Below are positions 32,696 through 43,415 of a stretch of 64,000 nucleotides of DNA, piece after piece. Position numbers and translations under genes: made by a program. Under the pieces are notes generated by a model. The model was not told where the DNA came from and did no database searches. It saw only the letters and a list, made by a program, of their open reading frames with translations. The stretch's first letter is position 1. Every line of letters begins with the position of its first letter. Source of the stretch: Ahaetulla prasina (Eukaryota; Chordata; Lepidosauria; Squamata; Colubridae); contig NC_080542.1 in NCBI RefSeq assembly GCF_028640845.1, forward strand, positions 18,518,283 to 18,582,282. Direction: 5' to 3'.

Positions 32696-33538
32696 ATGGC
32701 ATCGCCTCAGAACTTTGTGCCTTTTAACCCAGTGACCGAATCGTGGGAGGCATTTGTAGCCCGTTTTGAATGCTTTCTTATTGCCAATGAATATACAAAC
32801 CTATCTAGTGAAAGGAAGCGTGCTTATTTCCTGGGTTTCTGTGGGGCAGAAATGTTCGAGACAGCCATGACATTGATGGCCCCCCAGTCAATTCATGCAG
32901 GGACTTGGGATGACTTCATGGCTAAATTAAAAAGACATTACGCCCCGACACCCTCCAGAATCGCCCGGCAGCTGTTTTACCATAGGGATCAGGCTGAGGG
33001 TGAATCGATAAACCAGTATGTAGCCACTTTACGGAAAGTGGTGCGTCATTGCGAATTTGTTGATCTGGATGATTACCTTTTGGACCGGCTCGTCAGCGGT
33101 GTCTGGGATGAACGCCTCAAGCGGCGTCTCATTGCTAAGCAGGACATCACATTTCAGATGGCATTAGATGAGGCATGTGCCTCAGAGCTGGCCACCCTCT
33201 CATTAGCTGATATGCCTCGAGGGCAGAGCCCACAGATAGCGAAAGGAGCAACAATTCATTTCAACAAAGCTGATCCACTATATGAGGAGGAGGAGGAGGA
33301 AGATGCTGTCCATCGCCTTAAAGAGGTTAAGAAACCAAATACTCATGCGGGAGATAGCCTCCCTCTGACTGGCTGTTTTGGGTGTGGGGGAAATCATATG
33401 CGAGCCACCTGTAATTTCAAAGACGCAATTTGCCGCCGTTGCGGCCGACGGGGCCATATTGCCCATCGGTCCAGCCTGAGAGGGTTCCACAAAAGGGTCC
33501 GTCAGCCGGCCTTTCTCTTGGAAGACGACCTCACCTGA
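32696..33538 (+). CDS. gag: gypsy Gag, 280 residues
   Basis: Structural nucleocapsid-capsid precursor of the retrotransposon particle. ATG in a good context (ACCATGG). The capsid-like region (about residues 15-165) has WEAFVARFECF, FLGFCGAEMF and FYHRDQAEGESINQYVATLR, matching the retrotransposon Gag fold. An acidic stretch EEEEEED is near residue 200. Zinc knuckle 1 is CFGCGGNHMRATC near 230. Knuckle 2 is CRRCGRRGHIAHRS, in which the last Cys is Ser. The end overlaps pol (open from 33415) in the -1 frame, consistent with frameshift expression, though I see no classic slippery heptamer. The gag frame is intact, unlike pol. Confidence 0.88.
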   Translation: MASPQNFVPFNPVTESWEAFVARFECFLIANEYTNLSSERKRAYFLGFCGAEMFETAMTLMAPQSIHAGTWDDFMAKLKRHYAPTPSRIARQLFYHRDQAEGESINQYVATLRKVVRHCEFVDLDDYLLDRLVSGVWDERLKRRLIAKQDITFQMALDEACASELATLSLADMPRGQSPQIAKGATIHFNKADPLYEEEEEEDAVHRLKEVKKPNTHAGDSLPLTGCFGCGGNHMRATCNFKDAICRRCGRRGHIAHRSSLRGFHKRVRQPAFLLEDDLT

Positions 33539-36500
33539 GATCCAGGAGGCCGCAGGATGACTGCTATGCCATTTTCCGTGATGAGATGCGAGGAACAAGG
33601 ATCAGGTGGCGATCTGAGGAACCGATCCAGCAGAAAATCCGAATTTCCGTCCTGATCGAAGGGCGGCCATGCTTGATGGAAGTTGATACCGGATCTGCAA
33701 CTTCCATAGTCTCCTGGAGCACGATAAAGCGTCTGGTGCCTACTATTGCTAAGAAGCGTCTGAAGCCTTGTGCGCTGTTATTAAAAGACTATCAGGGACG
33801 GCCAATTCCCATTGTGGGTAGTGGGAAATTCAGGGTACAATTCAAGAAATTTGTAGGCCGCCTATCACTGGTAGTTGTAGATGGCTCATTGCCTAGTCTT
33901 CTGGGGCTTAATTGGTTCGAAGCCCTGGGTTTGACTATTCAGGGTGTTAACTCGATTGGAGCTAGTCAGCTGGATACACTGGTCAGGGAATTTCCCACTG
34001 TGTTCGATGGCCAGTTGGGAAAATATACCGGAATGCCTGTTTCATTTAACTTAGACCCTAGGGTGGTGCCGCGCAGATTAAAACCGCGCCAGGTGCCATT
34101 TGCCCTGAAGCCTAGGGTGGATGCAGAATTGGACAAACTCATTGCCCAGGGCGTTTTAGAACCAGTAGATTATGCCCAATGGGAGACCCCCATTGTGACT
34201 CCCATTAAGGCGGATGGTTCAATCCGCATCTGCGCGGACTATAGGGCAACCATTAATCGAGCATTACAAGCCCATGCATATCCAGTGCCAGTGGTGCAGC
34301 ATCTGCTGCACTCCTTGGGGCAAGGATCCATCTTCGTGAGGCTTGACTTAGCACAGGCATACCAACAATTGCCTGTGGATGAGTCCACAGCAGCAGCACA
34401 GACGATTGTCACTCACCGAGGGGCGTTCAAGTGTCGCCGCCTCCAATTTGGCGTCAGTGTGGCCCCAGGGTTGTTCCAATGCCTCATGGAACGCCTACTC
34501 CACGGAATACCCGGGGTGGTGCCGTATTTCGATGACGTGTTGGTTTTGGCAGCAAGCACTCCGGAACTGATGTCCAGACTACGCCAGGTGCTAGTTAAGT
34601 TCAGGGATGTGGGGCTCAAAGTTAAGAAAAGCAAGTGTGTAGTTGCTGTGCCCCAGGTAGAATTCCTAGGGTTCCTAGTGGATAGGTCGGGTTTACACCC
34701 CATACGGCCAAGACCAAGGCAATCCTTGATGCGCCGACACCCCGCAACAAGTCAGAGTTACAGGCATTCCTGGGGCTCTTAAACTTTTACGCAATCTTTC
34801 TGCCACACAAGGCTTCGGTTGCAGAGCCTCTCCACCGCCTGTTGGATAGCAGGTCCCCGTGGGTTTGGAATGCGAATGCTGCTGCTGCTTTCCAGGCTGT
34901 CAAGCAACTCTTGGTGTCTAACACAGTTCTTACACAGTTCAACGAAAACCTGCCGCTTGTCCTCTCCTGCGATGCGTCTCAGTATGGGGTTGGCGCTGTG
35001 TTGAGTCATCGGCTGCCCAACGGGTCGGAAGCCCCGATTGCATTCTTTTCTCGAACCTTGGCTGCCGCGAACGCAACTACTCACAGTTGGATAAAGAAGC
35101 ATTGGCGTTGGTTGCGGGGGTCAAGCGGTTCCATGAGTATCTCTACGGTCGCCCGTTTGAACTTGTTACAGATCACAAGCCGCTGTTGGGGATTTTGGCT
35201 GGGGATAGACAGACTCCGCAAGTACTATCACCAAGAATGACCAGATGGTCGGTGTTCCTGGCAGCTTATTCCTATTCCTGGTCTATAGGCCTGGGAAACA
35301 TTTGAGCCATGCTGACGCTGAGCCGTTGCCCATTGATGACCAAGGTGAAAGACCCGGCTCCAGCGTCCCATGTTTTTCTGATTGACGGTTCCGCCTTTCC
35401 TGTTACTGCTTGTGACATTGCTAGAATGTCTGGCTTGGACAGAGTCATCTCAAAAGTTCTTGATTGGGTTCTCCGTGGATGGCCCCAGGGTCCTGTCAGC
35501 CCTGAATTGCAGCCTTATAAGCGAAGGCAGCACGAGCTCTCTACCCAACAGGGTTGCCTCCTCTGGGGGCATAGGGTTGTAGTTCCGCCTCCGACAGCCC
35601 ATTCTAGGGACACTTCACCGGGGTCACCCGGGCATTGTTAGGATGAAGGCCCTGGGTAGGAGCTACCTGTGGTGGCCAGGACTAGATAAAGACATAGAGG
35701 CCTGTGTGTCGGCCTGTCACCGGTGTCAGGAGACAAGACCGCTGCCGCCTAAGTCTCCCCCTAGAGAGTGGGAGGAGCCTAGGGGTCCTTGGTCCCGCAT
35801 CCATATAGATTTTGCGGGCCGTACCAGGGCAAGTATTCTTAGTGGTCGCCGATGCTTTCTCGAAGTGGGTGGAAATCGCACTAATGCATTCCACCACTTC
35901 AGAAGCCGTCATTAGAACTTTGTGACGGTTGTTTGTAACCCATGGGTTACCCGACCTTGTGGTCTCGGACAACGGGCCACAGCTAACGTCCGCCCACTTT
36001 GAGTCATTCTTAGCGGGCCTAGGAATACGCCATGCTCTCATTTCCCTGTTTCATCCGGCCAGTAATGGCCGGGCAGAACAACAGTCCGGTCAGTGAAAGA
36101 GGCATTGGCCAGGTCGGGCCCAGGGGGCTGGCAGGAGAGGTTGGATGAGTACCTCCTGGGGCAGCATTCCACACCGTGCCCACTTACGAATAAGAGCCCA
36201 GCAGAGTTACTCATGGGCAGGCGTTTGAGGACCACACTTGATAGATTGCACCCCCAATACTCACCTAGTCAGCCATTGGACTCCATGGGGGCAAACAGGA
36301 GATTTGATTTGGGGAGGCGGTGTATGCCCGAATTACAGCGGCCACCCCCTATGGTTCCCAGGAAAGATCGTGGGAATCACCGGCCCGTGCTCATACAGGG
36401 TCGAGTTAGATGAGGGTAGAGTGTGGCGCAGACATTGTGACCAGCTCAGGGCCCGGCGTCAGGTTGGGGATGGGCAGCTGCCAGAGTGGGGCACTCAGGA

Positions 36501-36771
36501 AGAGCCAGGAGGTAGCCCAACCCAATCATCCCGGGCAGAGGAGCTAAGCTACAAGGGAATAAGACGCCCAGCCCCTGTACCTGATAACCGAGAGGAAGCC
36601 TTGTCTGCTCTGCCGGTGGAGGGGCTAGGGGTCCCTGGGCCGGAGACGTCCCCCACAGAAGAGGCTGAGGAGTTGGGTCAGCCAGTGACCATGGCTACAA
36701 CGGAGCCACGAAGGTCCAGCCGAATCAAGCGGCGCCCAGCGTATCTCCAGGATTACGATTGTGCAAGCTAG
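33415..36771 (+). pseudogene. pol: gypsy Pol (protease, RT, RNase H, integrase), frameshifted
   Basis: Domains in order: aspartic protease with DTGSA (about 33683) and LLGLNWF; reverse transcriptase with RLDLAQAYQQLPV and the YFDD catalytic box (about 34525); RNase H with LSCDASQYGVGAVL and TDHKPLLGIL; integrase zinc domain with HRGHPGIV and CHRCQ; integrase core with HIDFAG, VSDNGPQ and GRAEQ (D, D, E); and a C-terminal beta-barrel-like region (WFPGKIVGI, YRVELDEG). Frame changes lie near 34720, 35080, 35275, 35360, 35610 and 35830, so no full polyprotein is made. Either the element moved as a defective copy or the indels are sequence errors; the near-identical LTRs make this worth checking. 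Confidence 0.88.
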
Positions 36772-36782
36772 GGGGAAAGAAG
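36771..36782 (+). other. Polypurine tract of gypsy element
   Basis: GGGGGAAAGAAG directly abuts the 3' LTR, the expected plus-strand primer. Confidence 0.85.
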
Positions 36783-36994
36783 TGTTATGTCCTGCACCGG
36801 CAGTGGCAGCCCCTAGTGGTGGAGATGGTTTCTTGTTCTGTTCTGATTGGCTCCCGCTTTTGGAGCTGAATAAAAAGAGGGCTGTCAAAGCAGGCCTGGT
36901 CTGCTGGTTGTTGCTGGTCTCTGTGAGTTAAAATAAACGTTATGTGTGAACATCTGTGGAGCCTCAATTATTACGGAACCCACAGAATATAATA
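36783..36994 (+). repeat. 3' LTR of gypsy element
   Basis: 212 bp, 210 of 212 identical to the 5' LTR by eye. Confidence 0.9.
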
Positions 36995-37408
36995 CCAGGG
37001 GTGGGATTCAGCTGGGTTCGGGCCGGTTCAAGCAAACCGGTAGTTAAATTACTGGATGGTTCCACTCTGCCCTGCCCCAACCCTTCCAGGAGTCCCCACG
37101 CACCCCATTTTGGCTCCCAGTCTCAAGTAAATGCAGGGATGCCTCCTAGGTCCAAAATGAGGCACTGGGGGGGTGCAGCAGGGGCCCCACAGCCTGTTTT
37201 CGCTCCCAGGAGGCTGGAGGGAGGCCTAGGCCCAAAATGGGGTGCAGGGGGTGGTGCGTCCGCCCCACAGCCTGTTTTTGCTCCCAGGGGAGTGCAGGAG
37301 GCCGAATGCTGCCTGTCACACCCCTGGCCACACCCATCATGGCCATACCCATCCAGCTATTCATTAAGGCAGAGAACCAGTTGTTAAATTATTTGAATCC
37401 CACCATTG

Positions 37409-38832
37409 GTTAAGACTCACTGTAAGCCAAATATTGTACAATGATTATATACTGTATAGATAGCATTTCTGATACCTTCTAATTCTTGTAATCACATTAC
37501 TGGTTTGAGCTCAGCCCATCATTCATTTGATAAGAAGAAACAACAGTGATTTAAAGTAAGACAATTAATTATAATTACTTTCAGGATTGGAATCTAAGTG
37601 GCTCATGATAAAACTTATTTAATTTCTTATGTGTGGAGATGAATAAATAATTTTTAAATCCTAGTAATCCAAATCCAAATCTCTTTCTTTCTTTTGACTT
37701 TTTATGGGGGGAGGGGTGTCAGCAAGAATATTGAAAATAAACAAAGTACAAAAATGCAAAGTATAAACAAAAAAGGAAATAATGGAATATAAAAGACAAC
37801 CATTTTTATAAATCCTAGACAGAACCAAGAAATTAAAAAAAAAACAATGGGAAAATACTACCTATTGACATTATCCTAATAATTTTAATTTCATATTCAA
37901 AGCTTAACTCTTTTTCTAAATGCTGTAAACGTCACTTCAATTTCAGTTTCCTGCTTGCCAAAACAAGAGCATCCAAATATAAAGTGTCCATTAGAAATGG
38001 GCAGCAAATCAATTTGAATAAATGGATAAATAAATAATGACTTTATGGTTTAGAATAAGTATCATATTATCTCTCCTCTCTTTGCCATGCAGTTGCAATA
38101 AATTTAACCCCAAGGTTCTTATAATTGAAAATTGATATAATGCTGTATATTTCCTTTCTGCTTGATTGTTCTCCTACTAAAGAATAGCTCAGAGAAGGTG
38201 AGAGTGAGGCACAAAGTTTATTTTATTTTATTTATTTGTATGATTTATTTTATTAAATACATCAATATCCTAACATGCTATTATATATATATATATATAT
38301 GCAATTTACTCAAATTCTTGTATTGTAGTGCACTAATTTGCACTTGATTTGAGGAAAAGCCGACAAGACATTTCTTCTTGCACACGTAGGATATCAGAAA
38401 TTAGAGGAAACATTATAGAGAGGAGATAAGTGGGAATATTGGAGATGAAGATTGTTTGCCCAATAATTTGGCATTAAATTGGGAGAAAGCTATGAGTGGG
38501 TTGGGGAGGGGGAAGTAAATAAATAAATGTGTGTGTGTGCATACACACATAATATATATGTAAATATATTTCAATGCACATATTGAAAACGAATTGCCAC
38601 ATTCATGATAATGTTCATTTCTATCTTTTAGTTACATCTACTTCCTATCTGATTGTTGTGTTGATGCAATAATAATAATAAAAGAGATTTATAAACATAC
38701 ACTTTCTGGTTTAAGATATGTGATCCTTATAGCACTTATTTCTACTTGATTTTGAGATCACGGTTCCAAGAAAATAGCCAGTCAATCCTTTTCTTGCATT
38801 CAATCATCATAATAAATTTAGCTTCCTTTCAA
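37409..38832. other. E unit 3' flank, duplicated from/with D unit
   Basis: Collinear with 22550-23640 in pieces (AAGACTCACTGTAAGC, CATGGGGGG-like tract, GACATTATCCTAATAATTTTAATTTCATATTC). Contains (AT)n at 38283-38300. No gene seen. Confidence 0.5.
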
Positions 38833-39085
38833 GAGCCATGGTGGCCTGGTGGTAAGAATTCAGTATTGCAGGCTAACTCTGCCCACTGCAAGGAGTTCAA
38901 TCCCAACTGGTTCAAGGTTGACTCAGTTCCATCCTTCTGAGGTCGGTAAAATGAGGATCCAAATGGTTGGGGGCAATATACTGACACCGTAAAACTTTTA
39001 GAGAATGCTGTGTGTGTGTCTCTCTCTGTGTGTGTGAGTATGTGTACATAAATATAATGTCTAAATGCTACTGCTATTGCTATTC
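38833..39085 (+). mobile_element. tRNA-derived SINE
   Basis: GCCATGGTGGCCTGGTGGTAAG, GGAGTTCAATCCCAACTGGTTCAAGGTTGACTCAG, GGTTGGGGGCAATATACTGAC; same family as 21645. A GT/CT microsatellite (39010-39050) interrupts the tail. Confidence 0.8.
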
Positions 39086-39254
39086 AAAATTCTTCCCTTC
39101 TTTAAATAAATCTTTCCCCAGATCTGAGTCATTCTAGAATTAAGGCTAACATCAGCCATTGACATTTTCTAGAGTTCATTCTATCGCATAAAGGTGTGGT
39201 TGAGATGGTGATTTCTCAAAAAAATGAAACTGGATCTGATCAATTATTATTGGA

Positions 39255-40211
39255 TTATGATACTGGATTATTACCTAAGAAGACCCATTTCCTTGCCAGC
39301 GATATTTTGAAAGCAGCTTTTATCTCTTTGTTCCTCAAACTGTAAATGATGGGGTTCAAGCTTGGGGTCACTACTGTGTAGAGTAGGGCAAGAAACCTGT
39401 TATTGTCCTGAGAATTTGCTGAGTTGGGATGAATGTAGGCAGCAGTGATTGTTCCATAGTAGAGGAGAACAACAGTGAGATGTAAGGAACAAGTTGAAAA
39501 TGCTTTGTGCCTGTTCATGGCCACTGGCATAGTGAGAATAGTAGAGATGATGAGGAGGTACGTAAAGAGGATGAGTAAAAGGGGGACCAAGACAAACACC
39601 ACAGTTAGTGTGGCATTGGCCACTTCATTTTTGTAAGTATCGATGGAAGTCAATTTCAGAACAGGCATAATATCACAGAAGAAATGGCTTATTCTGTTTG
39701 ACCCACAGAAGGGAAGGGTGAAGATTGAAATAGATTGCCCCAAACCCACAGAAGCACGAATGGTCCATGAGATGGCAGCTAGGTTAGCACATTTCTTATC
39801 ATTCATGATAGAGGGGTATTGCAAGGGCTTGCAAATGGCAACATAGCGGTCATACGCCATAGCACAAAGAAGACAACACTCTGTGACACTAAAGAGAAGG
39901 AAGAAGCACATCTGACACCCACAGCCCCAAAATGATATCGTCTGGTTTCCTGATAACAAATTTACCAGCATCTTTGGGCTGATGGAGGAGGTGTAGCCAA
40001 TTTCCAAAAAGGACAAATTCCACAGGAAGAAGTACATTGGGGTGTGAAGGGTGGGACTAGCAATGGTGAGGATCAAAACTAGGCTGTTGCCCATCAAAGT
40101 CATGAGATAGAATATTAGAACCAAACAAAACACAAGTTCTTCCATAGATTTGAAATCTGAGAAGCCTAGCAGGAGAAATTCAGTCAAGCAGGATTGGTTG
40201 TCTATTTTCAT
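39255..40211 (-). CDS. Olfactory receptor E, class II, intact
   Basis: Intact 318-residue receptor. Start is the ATG 40209-40211 (MKIDNQSC), 17 bases or so after a strong acceptor (TTGTTTTCAG); upstream in-frame codons are intron. Landmarks: NQS glycosylation site at residue 5, GNSLVLIL, PMYFFLWN, Cys97, MAYDRYVAICKPLQYP, LPFCGSNRISHFFCD, KAFSTCSLH (SLH in place of SSH) and PSLNPIIYSLRN, ending LGNNPVS. The 5' half matches OR D most closely while from about residue 240 onward it is almost identical to OR A, suggesting gene conversion. With OR B it is one of the two best candidates for a working receptor here. Confidence 0.92.
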   Translation of the reverse strand: MKIDNQSCLTEFLLLGFSDFKSMEELVFCLVLIFYLMTLMGNSLVLILTIASPTLHTPMYFFLWNLSFLEIGYTSSISPKMLVNLLSGNQTISFWGCGCQMCFFLLFSVTECCLLCAMAYDRYVAICKPLQYPSIMNDKKCANLAAISWTIRASVGLGQSISIFTLPFCGSNRISHFFCDIMPVLKLTSIDTYKNEVANATLTVVFVLVPLLLILFTYLLIISTILTMPVAMNRHKAFSTCSLHLTVVLLYYGTITAAYIHPNSANSQDNNRFLALLYTVVTPSLNPIIYSLRNKEIKAAFKISLARKWVFLGNNPVS

Positions 40212-40516
40212 GGTATCATCCAGATGGAAGCCTGAAAACAAAAAGGGAACATTAAATAAAGAATTAAACAATTCTTCTAAAGAATTATTAATAATTATAT
40301 CACCTTCTCAAATTAGACACTTATGTGTTTTTCATTTGCACTTACTCAGTAATTTGGATTAAATCCTTTGGAAATAGGAAAGAAAGGCTGCAATTTTAAT
40401 TTGAATTAAAATTTGAATTTGAATTTATTTGTGATTATATTATCTGAGTGAATTACACAATCACTTTAAGATCTTTTCTCAGAACTCAGTAGTCCTTAGA
40501 TCTCAATTTGGTCCCT

Positions 40517-40519
<3 letters not shown>

Positions 40520-40567
<48 letters not shown>
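40520..40567. repeat. (GT)n microsatellite
   Basis: 24 uninterrupted GT units in the OR E intron. Confidence 0.95.
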
Positions 40568-40569
<2 letters not shown>

Positions 40570-40714
40570 ATTGGTTGCCCTGCCATGTAATAATTTCTGT
40601 TATTCTTTCAGGGTTTCTATAAATGAACATTCAATAACAATTACAAACATCTTACACATTTCCTTTCCTTTCCTTTCCATCCCTTCAACATTGGAAATTT
40701 TGCATTAATATTCC

Positions 40715-40935
40715 AGCTAGGAAGTAAAAAGGCATCAAACTAGAATCTGGGAGACCGGGAATTCTAGTCCAGCCCAAGGCACAAAGGTAGCTGGGTGACA
40801 TTTGGCCAATCATTTTCTCTCAGTCATAGGAAAGCAACAAGGGCAAAACACTTCTGAAAAAAACCTTACAAAAAACATGAAAAATTTGTCCAGACAATCT
40901 TTGGGAATCAGACAGAATTGAATGGAAGAAAAAAA
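40715..40935 (+). mobile_element. Sauria-type SINE
   Basis: AATCTGGGAGACCGGGAATTCTAGTCC, GGTAGCTGGGTGACATTTGGCCAATCATTTTCTCTCAG and GCAAAACACTTCT; orthologous in place to the copy in the OR D intron. Confidence 0.78.
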
Positions 40936-41239
40936 TAGTGTAAGGGAAGGATTGGAGATTGGAGACAAGTGACTTAAATCAAAGGAAACTTAATTACCCA
41001 TTATATGTAATTTGGTTCCATTATATACCACCAATGATCAGCTATTCCTGTTACACATTGAATGGCCTTTTCCATTTAGACAGAGCATCAAAATGGCTCA
41101 AAAGACTTAAATGTTAAAGCTAAAGAGAAAAGCTGACAATAAAACACTCTTAATGTTCCATTGAATATCCTCTGAAAATAGAACATTTTCTCATGTAGTT
41201 GCATAATGTGAGGAACCAAACTATGAAACATGATCTTAC

Positions 41240-41560
41240 TTTGTCGATCCTTTTCTGATTATTTTTAGAGACGTGGGAGACTTCTTCTTAACAAAAGCCT
41301 GAAATTCAGTAATATTAGCTGAAGATCCTGAAGATTCCTCTACCATAGACGAATCTTCATATAATCTTTCATCTGGAAAAATAAACGATGTTACGGAGGC
41401 TATATAACATAAAGTCACTTCAAAGACTCTGAAGGAGCCATGGACTCCTGGAGGATTCAAGACTCCAGAGATGCTGGAGGACTTTTTCTCTAACAAGGAC
41501 TCATGACAGAAGCCCAAGGCTCATCCTAAGGATTTGGTAAAAGAATATAGGAGAACAACT
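41240..41560 (-). promoter_or_regulatory. OR E promoter and non-coding 5' exon
   Basis: Minus strand: ATTCTTTTACCAAATCC, TAGGATGAGCCTTGGGC (O/E-like), TCCTTGTTAGAGAAAAAG, a TATA-like TTATATAG (41401-41407), and an exon ending at the donor 41235-41239 (ACAAAGTAAGATC). Confidence 0.6.
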
Positions 41561-41653
41561 TGGAAATAATTTTATTATTTCAGGGGAAATAACTTTTTGG
41601 TCTTCCCGAAGGCCTTAAAAACCTAGTTCTTCCCTCAATCCTAGGGGCAGGAA

Positions 41654-42064
41654 CAGTGGTGAGATTCAAATAATTTAACAACCAGTTCTGCACTAATGAC
41701 CGGCTGAGTGGGTGTGGCCATGGTGGGCGTGGCCAGCGGGCATGACAAGCAGCACTCGGCCTCCTGAGTCCTGCTGGGAACAAAAAAGGGCCACGGGGGG
41801 AGGGCAACACCACATCCCCTGTGTCCCATTTTGGGCCTAGTAGGCCTCCCTGCAGCCTCCTGGGAGCAAAAAGGGGCTGCACTGCACACACACACACATT
41901 GTACCCTCTTTTGGGCATAGTAGGCCTCCCTGCACTTATCTGGTGCATGAGTGCACCACTTATCTAGATGCGTGAGGACTCCTGGAAGGGGCAGGGCAGG
42001 GCCAGCCAGCAATTTAACAACCGGTTCACCTGAACCAGCCTGAACCGGCTGAATCCCACCACTG
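41654..42064. mobile_element. hAT-type MITE (M3)
   Basis: Ends CAGTGGTGAGATTCAAA and GGCTGAATCCCACCACTG; target duplications GGCAGGAA and GGCAGGAT. The D unit has the empty site at about 26517 (GGGACAGGATCT). Interior is GC-rich with GGGAGCAAAA motifs shared with M2. Confidence 0.85.
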
Positions 42065-42256
42065 GGCAGGATCCTAGTAGATCTTCATATGGGGGTTTTT
42101 CTATTATGTTGTAGGGAGCCTCATTTTTTTTTAACTTTTAGTTTTTATCCTGTGTTGGCTGTTCATTTGTTTGGTTAAGATGGACAGCCATATACATCTC
42201 CCAAAAAAATGAAAAATGAAATCTTTGCAAGGTTAGCTAGGATTTTCCTGTTCATA

Positions 42257-42383
42257 CAGTGGTGGGATTCAGCCAGTTCGCACCACTTCTGGAGAACCGG
42301 TTGTTAACTGTCTTGAGCAATTTGGCAAACTGGTTCTTGGAAGAAATCATTAGGGTTGTTAAATTACTTGAATCCCACCACTG
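42257..42383. mobile_element. hAT-type MITE (M4), minimal 127 bp
   Basis: Ends CAGTGGTGGGATTCA and TGAATCCCACCACTG, perfect inverted repeats; perfect 8-bp duplication TGTTCATA on both sides. The D unit near 26957 is uninterrupted. Confidence 0.92.
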
Positions 42384-42479
42384 TGTTCATATGACAGAAG
42401 TATTATGAATTATATAGTGATCTTAAACAGTGAGTGTCAATGGCAGACTCCCAGATTAAAATCAAGGCAAAGCAATTTT

Positions 42480-43162
42480 GAGTTTACTGCCCTAATTGCC
42501 AATCTCAGTTGCCTCCCTTCTGGATTGTAGCCTGGAAGATTGCATTAAAATTTCTCATTTCTCATGCAATAAAAGCAATCTCTCCTCCCCTTCTCAGCCG
42601 TGGCAGCTGGAACGGAGACCATCACTCAATGTTACGAATGCAATCAAGGAAATAGCATGTTGTCTACATCGAGATGGCCGAGCCCACAGGGGCCACAGTG
42701 TGGTGCCACCCCTGCCCGCCACCTGCCTCACCTCACCTCTCAGCACTATCAACAAGCGAAGACAGAGGCATGGGGAGAGGCAAGTGATCCGGCCTGCCAG
42801 CTGCACCATTTGGCTGCCTGTCATGGCTGTGGGCAAGCAAAGACAGACAGTGGGATGGAGTGGATGGGTAGCCATGCAGCACAGCCGGTGGGCTGGATCG
42901 CATGCCCCCCTGTGCCTCCACCTGCTGCTTGGAGGGCTGGCCCAGTGGCTCAGACTCACCTGGACTGTACAAGCTGCACAGCCAGAGTGCATCATCCCTG
43001 ACATGCTCACCGCCTCCTGTGCTGGCCATCCCCATCCCCCCAAGGGCTGGTGATCTTAACTGGGACTTATTTTGGGGGTAGGGCTTATATTACAAGCATC
43101 CTAAAAATCATGCTAGGGCTTATTTCCTGGCTGGGTCTTATTTTCAGGGAAACATGGTATAT
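42480..43162. mobile_element. GC-rich repeat with MITE-type right end
   Basis: The right end (GGGCTTATATTACAAGCATCC, then CTTATTTTCAGGGAAACATGG at 43137-43157) is a known MITE end shape (AAATAAGCCCTA family). The GC-rich body 42590-43050 gives open frames on both strands that look non-coding. The left end was not found. Confidence 0.45.
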
Positions 43163-43163
43163 A

Positions 43164-43203
43164 CACATACACACACATACAATATATATATACAAATATA
43201 CAG

Positions 43204-43275
<72 letters not shown>

Positions 43276-43293
43276 TTTTTAAATTTTTAAATT

Positions 43294-43326
<33 letters not shown>

Positions 43327-43410
43327 ATACACACACACACACACATATACATATATATACACATATGAGAGAGAGAGAGAAAGAGACAAAGACGGAGACA
43401 GAGAGAGAGA
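43164..43410. repeat. Compound microsatellite: GATA array with flanking CA/GT tracts
   Basis: (GATA)n about 18 copies at 43204-43275, then GT and complementary CA runs (43303-43346) that can pair, then GA-rich 43367-43415. GATA arrays are abundant in snakes. Confidence 0.9.
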
Positions 43411-43415
43411 GAAAG

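Larger units (their letters stand above)
32377..36994 (+). mobile_element. Ty3/gypsy LTR retrotransposon, 4.6 kb
   Basis: Complete LTR-to-LTR element: 212-bp LTRs, primer-binding site, gag, protease-RT-RNase H-integrase order, and polypurine tract. Flanked by the 5-bp target duplication CCAGG (32372-32376 and 36995-36999). The LTRs differ at two positions only. No envelope-like frame is seen, so a retrotransposon rather than a retrovirus. The pol region carries at least six frame changes. Confidence 0.93.
32373..37408. mobile_element. hAT-type MITE (M2), host of the gypsy insertion
   Basis: The first four bases (CAGG, 32373-32376) are left of the gypsy element; the rest runs from the gypsy target duplication (36995-36999) to CCACCATTG at 37401-37408. 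Target duplications GTTAAGGC (32365-32372) and GTTAAGAC (37409-37416) match 7 of 8. The paralogous empty site is GTTAAGAC at 22542-22549. Confidence 0.85.
40212..41239 (-). other. Intron of OR E
   Basis: Between the acceptor at about 40229 and donor GTAAG at 41235-41239. Holds the GT microsatellite and Sauria SINE listed separately. Confidence 0.55.

Noticed and set aside
32377..36994. Endogenous retrovirus with envelope
   Set aside because: No envelope-like frame between integrase and the polypurine tract; layout is Ty3/gypsy retrotransposon.
42496..43053. Open frames of 100-185 codons on both strands
   Set aside because: GC-rich repeat body; openness on both strands indicates composition, not coding.
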